64,000 bases of DNA. It comes from Microbacterium festucae. GTDB lineage: Bacteria; Actinomycetota; Actinomycetes; Actinomycetales; Microbacteriaceae. Shown here in pieces: positions 34,468 to 42,396 of this stretch. The stretch lies in assembly GCF_025421715.1 (NCBI RefSeq), contig NZ_JAOEFC010000001.1, positions 1,302,001 to 1,366,000 of the forward strand, given 5' to 3'. The notes below the pieces were generated by a model. That model did not search any database, was not told the origin of the DNA, and was given only the letters and a program-made list of their open reading frames with translations. Within the stretch, counting starts at the first letter, position 1, and every line of letters starts with the position of its first letter. The position numbers were made by a program, and so were the translations under genes.

Positions 34468-35438
34468 GCACCGCGACCACCCCCGCACCTGCCCCTGCTG
34501 CTCCGACCGCGGCCGCGGCGGCCCCGACTGCAACCGCGAAGCGGCGGAAGGATGCCGAGGCGAAAGACCGCGGCATCCTCTCTGTCGCCGACTGGCGTCG
34601 CCGCCGGGTGCGCGTCACCACCCGAGTGACCCACCTCGTGCTGCTGGTCTCGCTGCTCGTGGTGGGGCTCGGCCCGATCCTGTGGCTGGCGAAGTCGGCG
34701 ATCACCCCCACGCAGGACACGCTGCGCACGCCCCTGGCCCTCTGGCCCAACGGCATCGACTGGGCGAACCTGTCGGAGGCGTGGACGCGCGTCGAGATCG
34801 ACAAGTACTTCCTCAACACCGTGATCATCGCCCTCGGGGTGTGGCTGGTGCAGATCGTGGTGGCGACCACAGGCGGATACGCCCTCTCGGTGCTGCGGCC
34901 CCGCTACGGCAAGGTCATCGTCGGCCTGGTGCTGGCGACCCTGTTCGTGCCCAGCATCGTGCTTCTCGTGCCGCTCTACCTCACGATCGTGCAGCCGCCG
35001 CTGCTGGGGCAGACCCTCATCAACACGTTCTGGGCGGTGTGGCTGCCCGCGGGTGCCAGCGCGTTCAACGTGCTGCTGGTGATGCGGTTCTTCGACTCGC
35101 TGCCGCGGGAGGTGTTCGAAGCCGCGCGCATGGACGGCGCCGGCCCCTACCGCCTGTTCTGGTCGATCGTCGTGCCGATGTCGCGCCCGATCATCGGCGT
35201 CGTGTCGGTGTTCGCCGTCATCGCGGCCTGGAAGGACTTCCTGTGGCCGATGCTGGTGCTCAAAGACCCGGCCATGCAGCCGTTGTCGGTGCGCCTGCCC
35301 CAGCTGCAGCAGTTCATCGAGCTCGACGTGTTCCTGGCCGCGCTCGCCATCTCGACCGTGATCCCGATCCTGCTCTTCCTCGTGTTCCAGCGCCTCTTCC
35401 TCAACGGCGCCGGCCTCGGCGGCGCCGTCAAGGGCTGA
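34464..35438 (+). CDS. ABC sugar transporter permease (MalG type)
   Basis: A 324-residue permease. The first 35 residues are an Ala/Pro/Thr-rich tail, then RRRRVRVTTRV and six hydrophobic segments beginning THLVLLVSLLVVGLGPILWL. The EAA loop is EVFEAARMDGAGPYRLFWSIVVP near residue 216. The protein ends FLNGAGLGGAVKG, as is usual. GTG 34464 overlaps the upstream stop. It ends the GH13 importer operon; three palindrome copies follow. Confidence 0.93.
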   Translation: MSTATTPAPAPAAPTAAAAAPTATAKRRKDAEAKDRGILSVADWRRRRVRVTTRVTHLVLLVSLLVVGLGPILWLAKSAITPTQDTLRTPLALWPNGIDWANLSEAWTRVEIDKYFLNTVIIALGVWLVQIVVATTGGYALSVLRPRYGKVIVGLVLATLFVPSIVLLVPLYLTIVQPPLLGQTLINTFWAVWLPAGASAFNVLLVMRFFDSLPREVFEAARMDGAGPYRLFWSIVVPMSRPIIGVVSVFAVIAAWKDFLWPMLVLKDPAMQPLSVRLPQLQQFIELDVFLAALAISTVIPILLFLVFQRLFLNGAGLGGAVKG

Positions 35439-35496
35439 CCGCCCCGCCCCGGCTCCCCACGGCCCAGCCCTGCCCCCTGCCCCCGCCCCCCTCCGC

Positions 35497-35553
35497 CGAG
35501 TGTCCAAGACACGCGGTTGGCGTCAGCCGGATGCCGCATGTCTTGGACACTCG
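35497..35553. repeat. Dispersed 57-bp palindrome, copy 5
   Basis: Arms CGAGTGTCCAAGACACGCGG and CCGCATGTCTTGGACACTCG, one G-T type mismatch. It is 58 bases after the permease stop. Confidence 0.88.
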
Positions 35554-35692
35554 GCCGGGTGGTGACCGGGGCCGGAGGCAGCGCCCCGGGGATGACGGTC
35601 GCCCCCGGACGCGTCACGCGCTAGCCCACGAGCCCGACTCTCGGCATCCGAGGGGCGCGCGCCGCCCCGCACCCCGCGCGCATCCCACCCGC

Positions 35693-35749
35693 CGAGTGTC
35701 CAAGACACGCCGTTGGCGCCAGGCGGATGCCGCGTGTCTTGGACACTCG
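35693..35749. repeat. Dispersed 57-bp palindrome, copy 6
   Basis: Arms CGAGTGTCCAAGACACGCCG and CCGCGTGTCTTGGACACTCG with one mismatch near the centre. Confidence 0.88.
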
Positions 35750-35844
35750 ACCGAGCCAGGCCGCACCTCCACCCACACGCACCCACACCAACGCGCCGCC
35801 CACCAACCTCCGGCATCCGCGGCCCTCGCGCGCACCCCACCCGC

Positions 35845-35901
35845 CGAGTGTCCAAGACACGCGGTTGGCGCGAGCCGGATGCCGCGTGTCTTGGACACTC
35901 G
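35845..35901. repeat. Dispersed 57-bp palindrome, copy 7
   Basis: Arms CGAGTGTCCAAGACACGCGG and CCGCGTGTCTTGGACACTCG, fully complementary. It ends 48 bases from the lipid-kinase stop. Confidence 0.88.
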
Positions 35902-35948
35902 ACCGAGCAAGACCCCGACCCAGCGATGCCCGACAGCGGGGCCCGCGG

Positions 35949-37124
35949 TCAGGCGGGGACGGGGGTGATGCTGTGGTCGTGGGGGACGGTGAGCACCAGG
36001 GCGCCGGCTTCGACGCGGGCGAGCACGCCGGTGGCCTCGCCGAACTCGTCGCCGTCGAGCTGCACGTGCTGGGGCTCGCTGAGGGCCACGGCCACCACGG
36101 TGCCGCGGGAGTACCGCACGGCGTTGTCTTTGGTGCGCAGGGCCAGGGCACGGCGCCCGGCGCGGAACTTGCGCAGCACCGAGTTGTCCCAGGCGACGCG
36201 GCGCCACACCAGCATCCAGCCGAACGCGCCCTTGGGCTGCACGACGACCACGTCGAGCTGGCCGTCGGTGACCGACGCCTCGGGGATGAGTTCGAGCCCG
36301 GCGGGCAGTGACCCGCAGTTGGCGAACAGCACGCTCTGCGCGTGGGTGCGGTGGGTGCGGTGCCCCGACACCTCGTACATGACCGAGAACGGCTTCGCGC
36401 CCACGAGCGAGCGCGCGGCGCCGTCGACGTAGGCGACCCAGCCCATCCGCTTCTTGAGCTCGCCGTTGGTGTTGGCGATCATCGCGGCATCCAGACCCAT
36501 GCCGCCCATCACGACGAACGCGTGCTCCTCCTCCGACCCGTCGGCGCGCGAGATCTTGGCGAAGCCGACGTCGATCGGGCGCTTGTCGCCGTCGAAGGCG
36601 GTGGCGATCATGGCGTCGGCGTCGGTGAGAGGCAGCAGCAGGTTGCGGGCGAGCAGGTTGCCGGTGCCGCTGGGCACGATGGTCAGCGGCACGCCCGAGC
36701 CCGACATGGCCTCGCTCACGGCGCGCACGGTGCCGTCGCCGCCGGCGACCAGCACGGCATCCACGCCCTCGGCGAGGGCCTGACGGGTCACGTCGTCGCC
36801 GAGGTCGTCGACGGTCGTCTCGTAGAAGAGGGGTTCGCCCCAGCCGGCGTCGCGGGCGTGGGTCTCCACGGCGGTGCGGAGCGCTTCGGGGTCGACCTTG
36901 ATGGGGTTGTAGACGAGCGCGGCGACCCGCGCCGGCTCGCCGCCCCCGGCCATGGGGGCGGTGCGGCCCTCGGCGTCGACCCGGCGGGCTTCGCCGGTCT
37001 CGTCGTCGGCGGTGTCGGCGGGGATGTCCTCGGGCTCGTGGATGACCTGATCCGGCTCGGCGGCCTGTGCCGGGTCGGGCTGGTCGGCCTCGTCGTTCGA
37101 GCCGTCGTGAGGGGTGCGCGCCAT
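35949..37124 (-). CDS. Diacylglycerol-kinase-family lipid kinase
   Basis: A 391-residue protein of the DAGK_cat/YegS/BmrU family, which phosphorylates a lipid or isoprenoid alcohol with ATP. After an acidic tail of about 65 residues (DEADQPDPAQAAEPDQ and similar), the catalytic domain begins VAALVYNPIKVDPEAL. The nucleotide motif VAGGDGTVRAV is near residue 125, PSGTGNLLARNL follows, and GGMGLDAAMIANTN and LELIPEASVTDGQLDVV complete the two-domain fold. ATG 37124 lies 6 bases after TAATCT (minus strand, 37136-37131), an excellent -10, so the message is leaderless. It is divergent from serS, 62 bases apart. Confidence 0.9.
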   Translation of the reverse strand: MARTPHDGSNDEADQPDPAQAAEPDQVIHEPEDIPADTADDETGEARRVDAEGRTAPMAGGGEPARVAALVYNPIKVDPEALRTAVETHARDAGWGEPLFYETTVDDLGDDVTRQALAEGVDAVLVAGGDGTVRAVSEAMSGSGVPLTIVPSGTGNLLARNLLLPLTDADAMIATAFDGDKRPIDVGFAKISRADGSEEEHAFVVMGGMGLDAAMIANTNGELKKRMGWVAYVDGAARSLVGAKPFSVMYEVSGHRTHRTHAQSVLFANCGSLPAGLELIPEASVTDGQLDVVVVQPKGAFGWMLVWRRVAWDNSVLRKFRAGRRALALRTKDNAVRYSRGTVVAVALSEPQHVQLDGDEFGEATGVLARVEAGALVLTVPHDHSITPVPA

Positions 37125-37186
37125 GGTCAAAGATTAGGCCCCGGCGGACGGATGCCGGTCTCGGAGGCCCCAAGTAGGCTGTCAGG

Positions 37187-38467
37187 GTGATCGATCTCGC
37201 TCTGCTCCGCGACAACCCGGACCTCGTCAAGCGCTCGCAGGTGGCGCGCGGGGAGTCGCCCGAGTCGGTCGACGAGGCCATCGAGGCCGACCGTGCCCGC
37301 CGCGCGGCCATCACCACGTTCGAAGAGCTGCGCGCCGCCCAGAACGCGCACGGCAAGACCGTCGCCAAGGCGCCCAAAGACGAGAAGGCGGCGCTGGTGG
37401 CGCAGGCCAAGCAGCTCAGCGACGACGTCAAGCAGGCGCAGCTGGCGGTCACCGCCGCCGAAGAGGCGGCCACCGCCGCCCTCGCCCGCATCGAGAACAT
37501 CGTGCTCGAGGGCGTGCCCGCCGGCGGCGAGGCCGACTTCGTCACGCTGCGCACCCACGGCGAGGTGCCCTCCTTCGACTTCGAGCCGCTCGACCACCTC
37601 GCCCTCGGCGAGAAGCTCGGCGCCATCGACATGGAGCGCGGCACGAAGGTGTCGGGCTCGCGCTTCTACTTCCTCACCGGCATCGGCGCGCGCCTCGAGT
37701 ACGCGATCATGTCGCTGGCGCTGCAGCGGGCGCTGGATGCCGGGTTCACGCCGATCATCCCGCCCACGCTCGTGCGCCCCGAGGTGATGCGCGGCACCGG
37801 TTTCCTCGGGCAGCACTCCGCCGAGGTGTACCGCCTCGAAGAAGACGACCTCTACCTCGTCGGCACGAGCGAGGTGCCCCTCGCGGGCTACCACATGGAC
37901 GAGATCCTCGACCTCGCCCCGGGCGCCAAGCGCTACGCCGGCTGGTCGACGTGCTACCGCCGCGAGGCGGGCTCGTACGGCAAAGACACCCGCGGCATCA
38001 TCCGCGTGCACCAGTTCAACAAGCTCGAGATGTTCGTCTACACGACCCCCGAGGATGCCGAGGCCGAGCACCTGCGCCTGGTCGCGATGCAGGAGGCCAT
38101 GCTGCAGGACCTCGGGCTGAGCTACCGGGTCATCGACGTCGCCGCCGGCGACCTCGGCTCCAGCGCCGCCCGCAAGTACGACGTCGAGGCGTGGGTGCCC
38201 ACGCAGGACGCGTACCGCGAGCTCACCAGCACCTCGAACTGCACGACCTACCAGGCCCGTCGCCTCGACATCCGCTACCGGCCGGCCGTCGAGGCCGGGG
38301 GAGCGGGCAAGACGACGCCGGTCGCCACGCTCAACGGCACGCTGGCCACCACGCGGTGGATCGTGGCGCTGCTCGAGACCCACCAGCGCGCCGACGGGTC
38401 GGTCGCCGTGCCCGAGGTGCTGCGCGCCTACCTGGGCGGGCTCGAGGTCATGGAGCCGATCGCGTGA
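37187..38467 (+). CDS. serS: Seryl-tRNA synthetase
   Basis: A 426-residue class II synthetase that charges tRNA-Ser. Residues 1-105 are the long antiparallel coiled-coil arm ([20 protein letters not shown] onward); motif 2 is [26 protein letters not shown] and motif 3 is [21 protein letters not shown], here seen near residues 255 and 370. GTG 37187 follows TAGGCT (37173-37178) by 8 bases and is probably leaderless. The HAD gene overlaps its stop. Two tRNA-Ser genes lie 1 and 3 kb downstream. Confidence 0.96.
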   Translation: MIDLALLRDNPDLVKRSQVARGESPESVDEAIEADRARRAAITTFEELRAAQNAHGKTVAKAPKDEKAALVAQAKQLSDDVKQAQLAVTAAEEAATAALARIENIVLEGVPAGGEADFVTLRTHGEVPSFDFEPLDHLALGEKLGAIDMERGTKVSGSRFYFLTGIGARLEYAIMSLALQRALDAGFTPIIPPTLVRPEVMRGTGFLGQHSAEVYRLEEDDLYLVGTSEVPLAGYHMDEILDLAPGAKRYAGWSTCYRREAGSYGKDTRGIIRVHQFNKLEMFVYTTPEDAEAEHLRLVAMQEAMLQDLGLSYRVIDVAAGDLGSSAARKYDVEAWVPTQDAYRELTSTSNCTTYQARRLDIRYRPAVEAGGAGKTTPVATLNGTLATTRWIVALLETHQRADGSVAVPEVLRAYLGGLEVMEPIA

Positions 38468-39399
38468 GCCACGCCCATCTCCCGCGCACGGGCGAGGTCG
38501 AGATCGTGCCGCCCACCGAGGCGGCCGAGATCGTCGAAGAGATCGCGGGCGACGCCGAAGACCCCCGGGTCGACGCACCGCGCCTGCTCATCGCGCTCGA
38601 TGTCGACGGCACGGTGCTGCTCGAAGACGAGACGCTCAGCCCCGGCGTCCTGGATGCCGTCGCCCACGCGCACCGCGCCGGGCACGAGGTCATGCTCGCC
38701 ACCGGCCGGTCGTGGGAGGGCACGCGCGGCATCCTGCGGGTGCTGACGCTGGCGCCGGAGTATGTCGTGTGCTCCAACGGGGCCGTGATCATGAAGCGTC
38801 TGCGCGACCTCGACGGGGGCCCGGGCGACCTGGCCGACGAGACGCAGTACGAGCGTTTCCACGTCGAGACGTTCGATCCGGCCGAGGTGCTGCAGCTGTT
38901 GCGCGAGCACCTGCCCGACGCGAAGTACATGGTCGAGCTCGCCGACGGGCGCCGGCTCTACACCGAGCATCTCGACGACTGGAACCTGCAGCGCGCCTCG
39001 CGGGTGTCGTTCGACGAGCTGTCGGCGCAGCCGGTGTGCCGCGTCGTGGTGGTCTCGCCCGACGAGACCGACGGCGACTTCGTCGACCTGGTGTCGCGCA
39101 TCGGGCTCAACAAGGTGTCGTATGCCGTGGGCTGGTCGGCCTGGCTCGACATCGCCCCGCACGGGGTCGACAAGTCCACCGCGCTCGAGCGCGTGCGCGC
39201 CTGGCTGGGCGTGGCGCCCGCCGACGTGCTGGTGATGGGCGACGGACGTAACGATGTCGGCATGTTCCGGTGGGCCAAGGCCCACGGCGGGCGCGCCATC
39301 GCCATGGGCCAGGGCCCCGACGAGGTGCTCAGCGAGGCCGGCGAGATCACGGCATCCGTGCATGCCGGCGGCGTCGCCGACGTGCTGCGCCTGCTCTGA
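38464..39399 (+). CDS. HAD-superfamily hydrolase, Cof type
   Basis: A 311-residue phosphatase. A 40-residue acidic lead precedes motif I LDVDGTVL (about residues 44-51); motif II lies in [10 protein letters not shown], and the cap domain in the centre is Cof/IIB type; [11 protein letters not shown] holds the motif III lysine and [15 protein letters not shown] the motif IV aspartates. These enzymes remove phosphate from sugar phosphates or nucleotides. GTG 38464 overlaps the serS stop, so the two form an operon, a pairing common in this group of bacteria. Confidence 0.9.
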   Translation: MSHAHLPRTGEVEIVPPTEAAEIVEEIAGDAEDPRVDAPRLLIALDVDGTVLLEDETLSPGVLDAVAHAHRAGHEVMLATGRSWEGTRGILRVLTLAPEYVVCSNGAVIMKRLRDLDGGPGDLADETQYERFHVETFDPAEVLQLLREHLPDAKYMVELADGRRLYTEHLDDWNLQRASRVSFDELSAQPVCRVVVVSPDETDGDFVDLVSRIGLNKVSYAVGWSAWLDIAPHGVDKSTALERVRAWLGVAPADVLVMGDGRNDVGMFRWAKAHGGRAIAMGQGPDEVLSEAGEITASVHAGGVADVLRLL

Positions 39400-39556
39400 C
39401 CTGGGGTTGTCCACCCGGGCCAGGCCGCGCCACCCCGGCCGCACCGCCGCGGTTCGCGGCGTGCCTTTCAGCGCCTCCACAGCCGCCCGCCGCCAGAATG
39501 TGAGGGGTCCCTCTACTAGACTCGACCCCTGTTCGATGGATGCTGTCTGTCTGTCG

Positions 39557-39641
39557 GGAGGGTTGTCCGAGCGGCCGAAGGACCCGGTCTTGAAAACCGG
39601 TGGGCAGCAATGTCCCGTGGGTTCGAATCCCACACCCTCCG
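39557..39641 (+). tRNA. tRNA-Ser(UGA)
   Basis: The acceptor GGAGGGT pairs with ACCCTCC. The anticodon loop CTTGAAA gives anticodon TGA, flanked by CCGGT and ACCGG, and a long variable arm typical of serine tRNA follows (GGGCAGCAATGTCCC). The T-loop is GTTCGAATC. The final CCA is not encoded. TAGACT (39517-39522) may be the -10 of its promoter. It reads UCA and probably other UCN codons. Confidence 0.95.
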
Positions 39642-39676
39642 CATCTCCTGCGGCGTGAGCACCCGAAAGGATCCCC

Positions 39677-40987
39677 GTGAGCGAACGCACCTCGGCCAAG
39701 AGCCGTCGCCTGCCCGTCGCCCGTCACGGCATCCTGCGCTCGCCGAACCCGATCACGCAGATCCTCACGGTGCTGGGCGCGATCGTCGCCGTCGTGGTGG
39801 TGAGCGTGGGCACCGTGGGTGCCTTCTACGTGTGGGACGCGGCCAACGCCCTCGAGACCACCAGCGTCTCCATCGGCGAAGACGAGGGGCAGCTGCCGCC
39901 GACGCTCGGTGAGATCGAGGGCGGCGCGAACATCCTCGTCGTCGGCACCGACTCGTGCGAGGGTCAGGACCTCGCGCTGTTCCCGCGCTGCGCCGCCAAG
40001 GACGCGCCGGGCGAGCGCAACGACGTGACCATGCTGGTGCACATCAGCGACAGCCCGCGCCGGGTGACCGTGGTCTCGTTCCCGCGCGACATGGTCGTGC
40101 CGATCCCGTCGTGCCCCCGTGAAGACGGCGCCGGCAGCTACTCGTCGATGAGCGCGCAGATGCTCAACTCGTCGTACGGCTACGGCGGCCTCGCGTGCAC
40201 CGTGCTCACGATCGAGAACCTCACCGGTGTCGACATCCAGTACGCGGCATCCGTGCGCTGGACCGGTGTCATCAACATCTCCGACGCGATCGGCGGCGTG
40301 AACGTCTGCCTCTCCGAAGACGTGAGCGACCCCCACACGGGCCTCAACCTCACCGCCGGCGAGCACTCGCTCGTGGGCGCCGAGGCGCTGCAGTTCCTGC
40401 GGATGCGTCACGGCATCGGCGACGGCTCCGACCTCGGCCGCATCTCCAACCAGCAGCAGTTCATGAGTTCGCTCGTGCGCACGCTGCAGTCCGACGGTGT
40501 GCTGGCCAACCCCGGCACGCTGTTGAACCTCGCCAACACCGCGGTGTCGCAGGTCAAGAGCGGCCAGCTGCTGCTGAGCGACACGCTCGCCAACCCGCAG
40601 CGCATGGTGCAGATCGCCATGGCGGTGCGCAGCGTCCCCTATTCCGACATCGTGTTCGTGCAGTACCCGACGGTGTATGCCGACGGTGGTGCCCGCGTGC
40701 AGCCTGTGAAGGCCGCCGCCGATGTGCTCTTCGACGCCCTCGCCGCCAACGAGCCCCTCGTGCTCACCGGTGCGACCAGCGGCGGCTACGGCACCGAGGT
40801 CGTCGGCGAGGCCACCGCGCCCACCCCCACGCCCACCGCGACCGGCACGCCGGCTCCCGGGTCGACGGCCACGCCCGCGCCGACCGATGCCGCCACGCCC
40901 GCGCCGACCGAGACCGCCGTCGAACTGCCCTCGCAGATCACCGGCCAGACGGCCGCGCAGGTCACCTGCACCGTGGCCCAGCGCTGA
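39677..40987 (+). CDS. LytR-CpsA-Psr (LCP) family cell-wall ligase
   Basis: A 436-residue membrane-anchored enzyme that transfers undecaprenyl-linked glycopolymers to peptidoglycan. A cytosolic start of about 28 residues is followed by one transmembrane helix (ILTVLGAIVAVVVVSVGTVGAFYVW). The LCP domain includes NILVVGTDSC, RNDVTMLVHIS, VTVVSFPRDMVVPIP (with the polyprenyl-phosphate-binding Arg and Asp) and ALQFLRMRHGIGDGSDLGRISNQQQFM. The last 55 residues are a Thr/Pro/Ala-rich wall-spanning tail. GTG 39677 has AAAGGA 6 bases upstream. The gene follows tRNA-Ser(UGA) by 35 bases and may be cotranscribed with it. Confidence 0.93.
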   Translation: MSERTSAKSRRLPVARHGILRSPNPITQILTVLGAIVAVVVVSVGTVGAFYVWDAANALETTSVSIGEDEGQLPPTLGEIEGGANILVVGTDSCEGQDLALFPRCAAKDAPGERNDVTMLVHISDSPRRVTVVSFPRDMVVPIPSCPREDGAGSYSSMSAQMLNSSYGYGGLACTVLTIENLTGVDIQYAASVRWTGVINISDAIGGVNVCLSEDVSDPHTGLNLTAGEHSLVGAEALQFLRMRHGIGDGSDLGRISNQQQFMSSLVRTLQSDGVLANPGTLLNLANTAVSQVKSGQLLLSDTLANPQRMVQIAMAVRSVPYSDIVFVQYPTVYADGGARVQPVKAAADVLFDALAANEPLVLTGATSGGYGTEVVGEATAPTPTPTATGTPAPGSTATPAPTDAATPAPTETAVELPSQITGQTAAQVTCTVAQR

Positions 40988-41079
40988 CCTGGTCGACGGG
41001 GTTTCGGCGGCGGGTTCGCATCGAGGGTCTGCCGCGGCGCGCGCCGGATGCCGCGGCATCCGCACCCGGTCGTGCTCGG

Positions 41080-41109
41080 TTCGGAGAGTGGGTGCGGAAC
41101 GGTTATGAT
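41080..41109 (+). promoter_or_regulatory. Promoter of tRNA-Ser(GCU)
   Basis: TTCGGA (41080-41085), 18 bases, TATGAT (41104-41109) lies about 39 bases before the tRNA. It belongs to the host side of the island junction, so the tRNA stays expressed after integration. Confidence 0.55.
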
Positions 41110-41147
41110 TGCCGGGTGCATTCGCGCCGTTTCGCGTCGAATGCCAT

Positions 41148-41239
41148 GGAGACGTCGCATAGTCAGGCCTAGTGCACCACCCTGCTAAGGTGGAGTCCTC
41201 GCAAGGGGACCGAGGGTTCAAATCCCTCCGTCTCCGCCA
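41148..41239 (+). tRNA. tRNA-Ser(GCU), integration site of the island
   Basis: Acceptor GGAGACG pairs with CGTCTCC and the encoded CCA is at 41237-41239. The anticodon loop CTGCTAA gives GCT, with stem CCACC/GGTGG, and a long serine-type variable arm. The T-loop is GTTCAAATC. The 3' 60 bases (41180-41239) are repeated at 47658-47717, so the tRNA was restored by the integrated element and remains functional. Confidence 0.95.
41180..41239. repeat. attL of the tRNA-Ser element
   Basis: This 60-base stretch from the anticodon stem to the CCA end matches 47658-47717 at 59 positions; the only difference is T at 41233 against C at 47711. It is the left direct repeat formed by site-specific integration. 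Identity begins inside the anticodon arm, typical for tyrosine integrases. Confidence 0.92.
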
Positions 41240-42396
41240 TTTTTTGGCTGATCAGAGCCGGTTTTCTTCCCCAGACTGGTGTCCATTGCGTGGTCATTCG
41301 CGTTCTCAGGAATATCGCGAGGGTCCCGTGGGGGTCCCGACGACAGCTCGTTGAGGCGGCGCAGGCCCTCGATCGTCTGCTGCTCGCCGAGGACGTGAGC
41401 GTAGACCTTGAGCACGGTGCGCGGGTCGTCGCCGAGCCATTCGGCGACCTGGTTGATCGGGACGCCGGCGCGAAGCCACTGGGATGCGCAGTAGTGCCGC
41501 AGCATGTGGGGACGCTTGCGTGGTGCTGTCATCGACCAGCGCGTGAAGCGCCGGTAGAGGTTCATCCGCAACTGCCGGCCCTTGGGACTCGTGAACAGAT
41601 GTGCTTCGGGGCGCTTCCCGGCCGCTGCCTCGCGGGCGAGTTGCCGCGCGCGATCCGTGAGCGGCACGGCGCGCTCGCCGTTGGCCGTCTTGGGCGCCTT
41701 CTCGTCGTAGCCCTCCGACTGCGCCCGCCGCACCCAGACCGCGGGGAACGGAACGTCTTGGAGATCAGCGACGCGCAGCGCCCGTGTCTCGGACCAGCGC
41801 AGGCCGGTCAGGGAGGTCCACTCGGTGATCGTCACGTAGTGCGCCGAAGCCGCGCGCTGCGCCGCGAGCGTCGCGGCGAGACTTTCCGCCGTGAACCACT
41901 CATCGGCGGGCTTCTGGCTCGCGCCAGGCGGCAAGTCAACGCCGCGAACGGGATGCGCGGCAACGTACTTCTCGCGCATCGCGTAGGTGAACAGGGCGCT
42001 GAGCGTGGTGCGCGTCCGCGCGACGGTGGAGCGCCCTTTGATCTTGAGCTGATCGGTGAGGAAGCCGAGCACGTCGGCCTCGCTGACCGAGCCGATCGGT
42101 CGTGCCTTGAGCTTCGCGGGGAGGGCAGCGAGGTTGTCGCGGTCGGTGCGATGCGAGTGCGCCGAGACCTGGGAGGTGCGCGCCGCGAGGAACGAGGCAA
42201 CAACCTCGCCCAGGGGCGTCTTGGCCTTCTGCGGCGGAAGGAGTCGCGTTCGCCGCGAGTCGGTATCAGTAGCGGCGCGACCAAGCGCCGGGCGGGGTTG
42301 GTTGACTTCGGCGGGCCAAGAGCGTCGAGCCAGCGAGAGGGCGGGCTTTCCGTAGACTCCGAATCGTGGGTGCTGACCGCGAGGACGTGACGACAT
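41218..42396 (-). CDS. int: Tyrosine-recombinase integrase
   Basis: A site-specific recombinase of 392 residues if started at ATG 42396. It has a SAM-like core-binding domain (GEVVASFLAARTSQVSAHSH onward) and a catalytic domain with Arg in SLTGLRWSETRAL, the HxxR box HMLRHYCASQWL, GVPINQVAEWLGDDP and nucleophile Tyr in VLKVYAHVLG. The stop codon lies inside the T-arm of tRNA-Ser, so the last seven codons are antisense to the tRNA, a common layout for tRNA-integrating elements. The start is uncertain: an open frame continues to 42483, but the divergent gene at 42366 makes longer forms less likely. It should excise and integrate the element between the 60-base repeats. Confidence 0.92.
   Translation of the reverse strand: MSSRPRGQHPRFGVYGKPALSLARRSWPAEVNQPRPALGRAATDTDSRRTRLLPPQKAKTPLGEVVASFLAARTSQVSAHSHRTDRDNLAALPAKLKARPIGSVSEADVLGFLTDQLKIKGRSTVARTRTTLSALFTYAMREKYVAAHPVRGVDLPPGASQKPADEWFTAESLAATLAAQRAASAHYVTITEWTSLTGLRWSETRALRVADLQDVPFPAVWVRRAQSEGYDEKAPKTANGERAVPLTDRARQLAREAAAGKRPEAHLFTSPKGRQLRMNLYRRFTRWSMTAPRKRPHMLRHYCASQWLRAGVPINQVAEWLGDDPRTVLKVYAHVLGEQQTIEGLRRLNELSSGPPRDPRDIPENANDHAMDTSLGKKTGSDQPKNGGDGGI

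Larger units (their letters stand above)
35439..35948. other. 510-base intergenic region with three palindrome copies
   Basis: Between the convergent permease and lipid-kinase genes there is no credible gene. The region consists of palindrome copies at 35497, 35693 and 35845 separated by 139 and 95 bases of C-rich sequence. Three copies together in one convergent gap suggest local multiplication of the element or a bidirectional end-of-transcription zone. Confidence 0.75.

Noticed and set aside
39347..41221. A 624-codon antisense frame over the LCP gene and tRNA-Ser
   Set aside because: It includes reversed tRNA sequence (GIRTHGTLLPTGFQD) and runs opposite a well-supported LCP protein.
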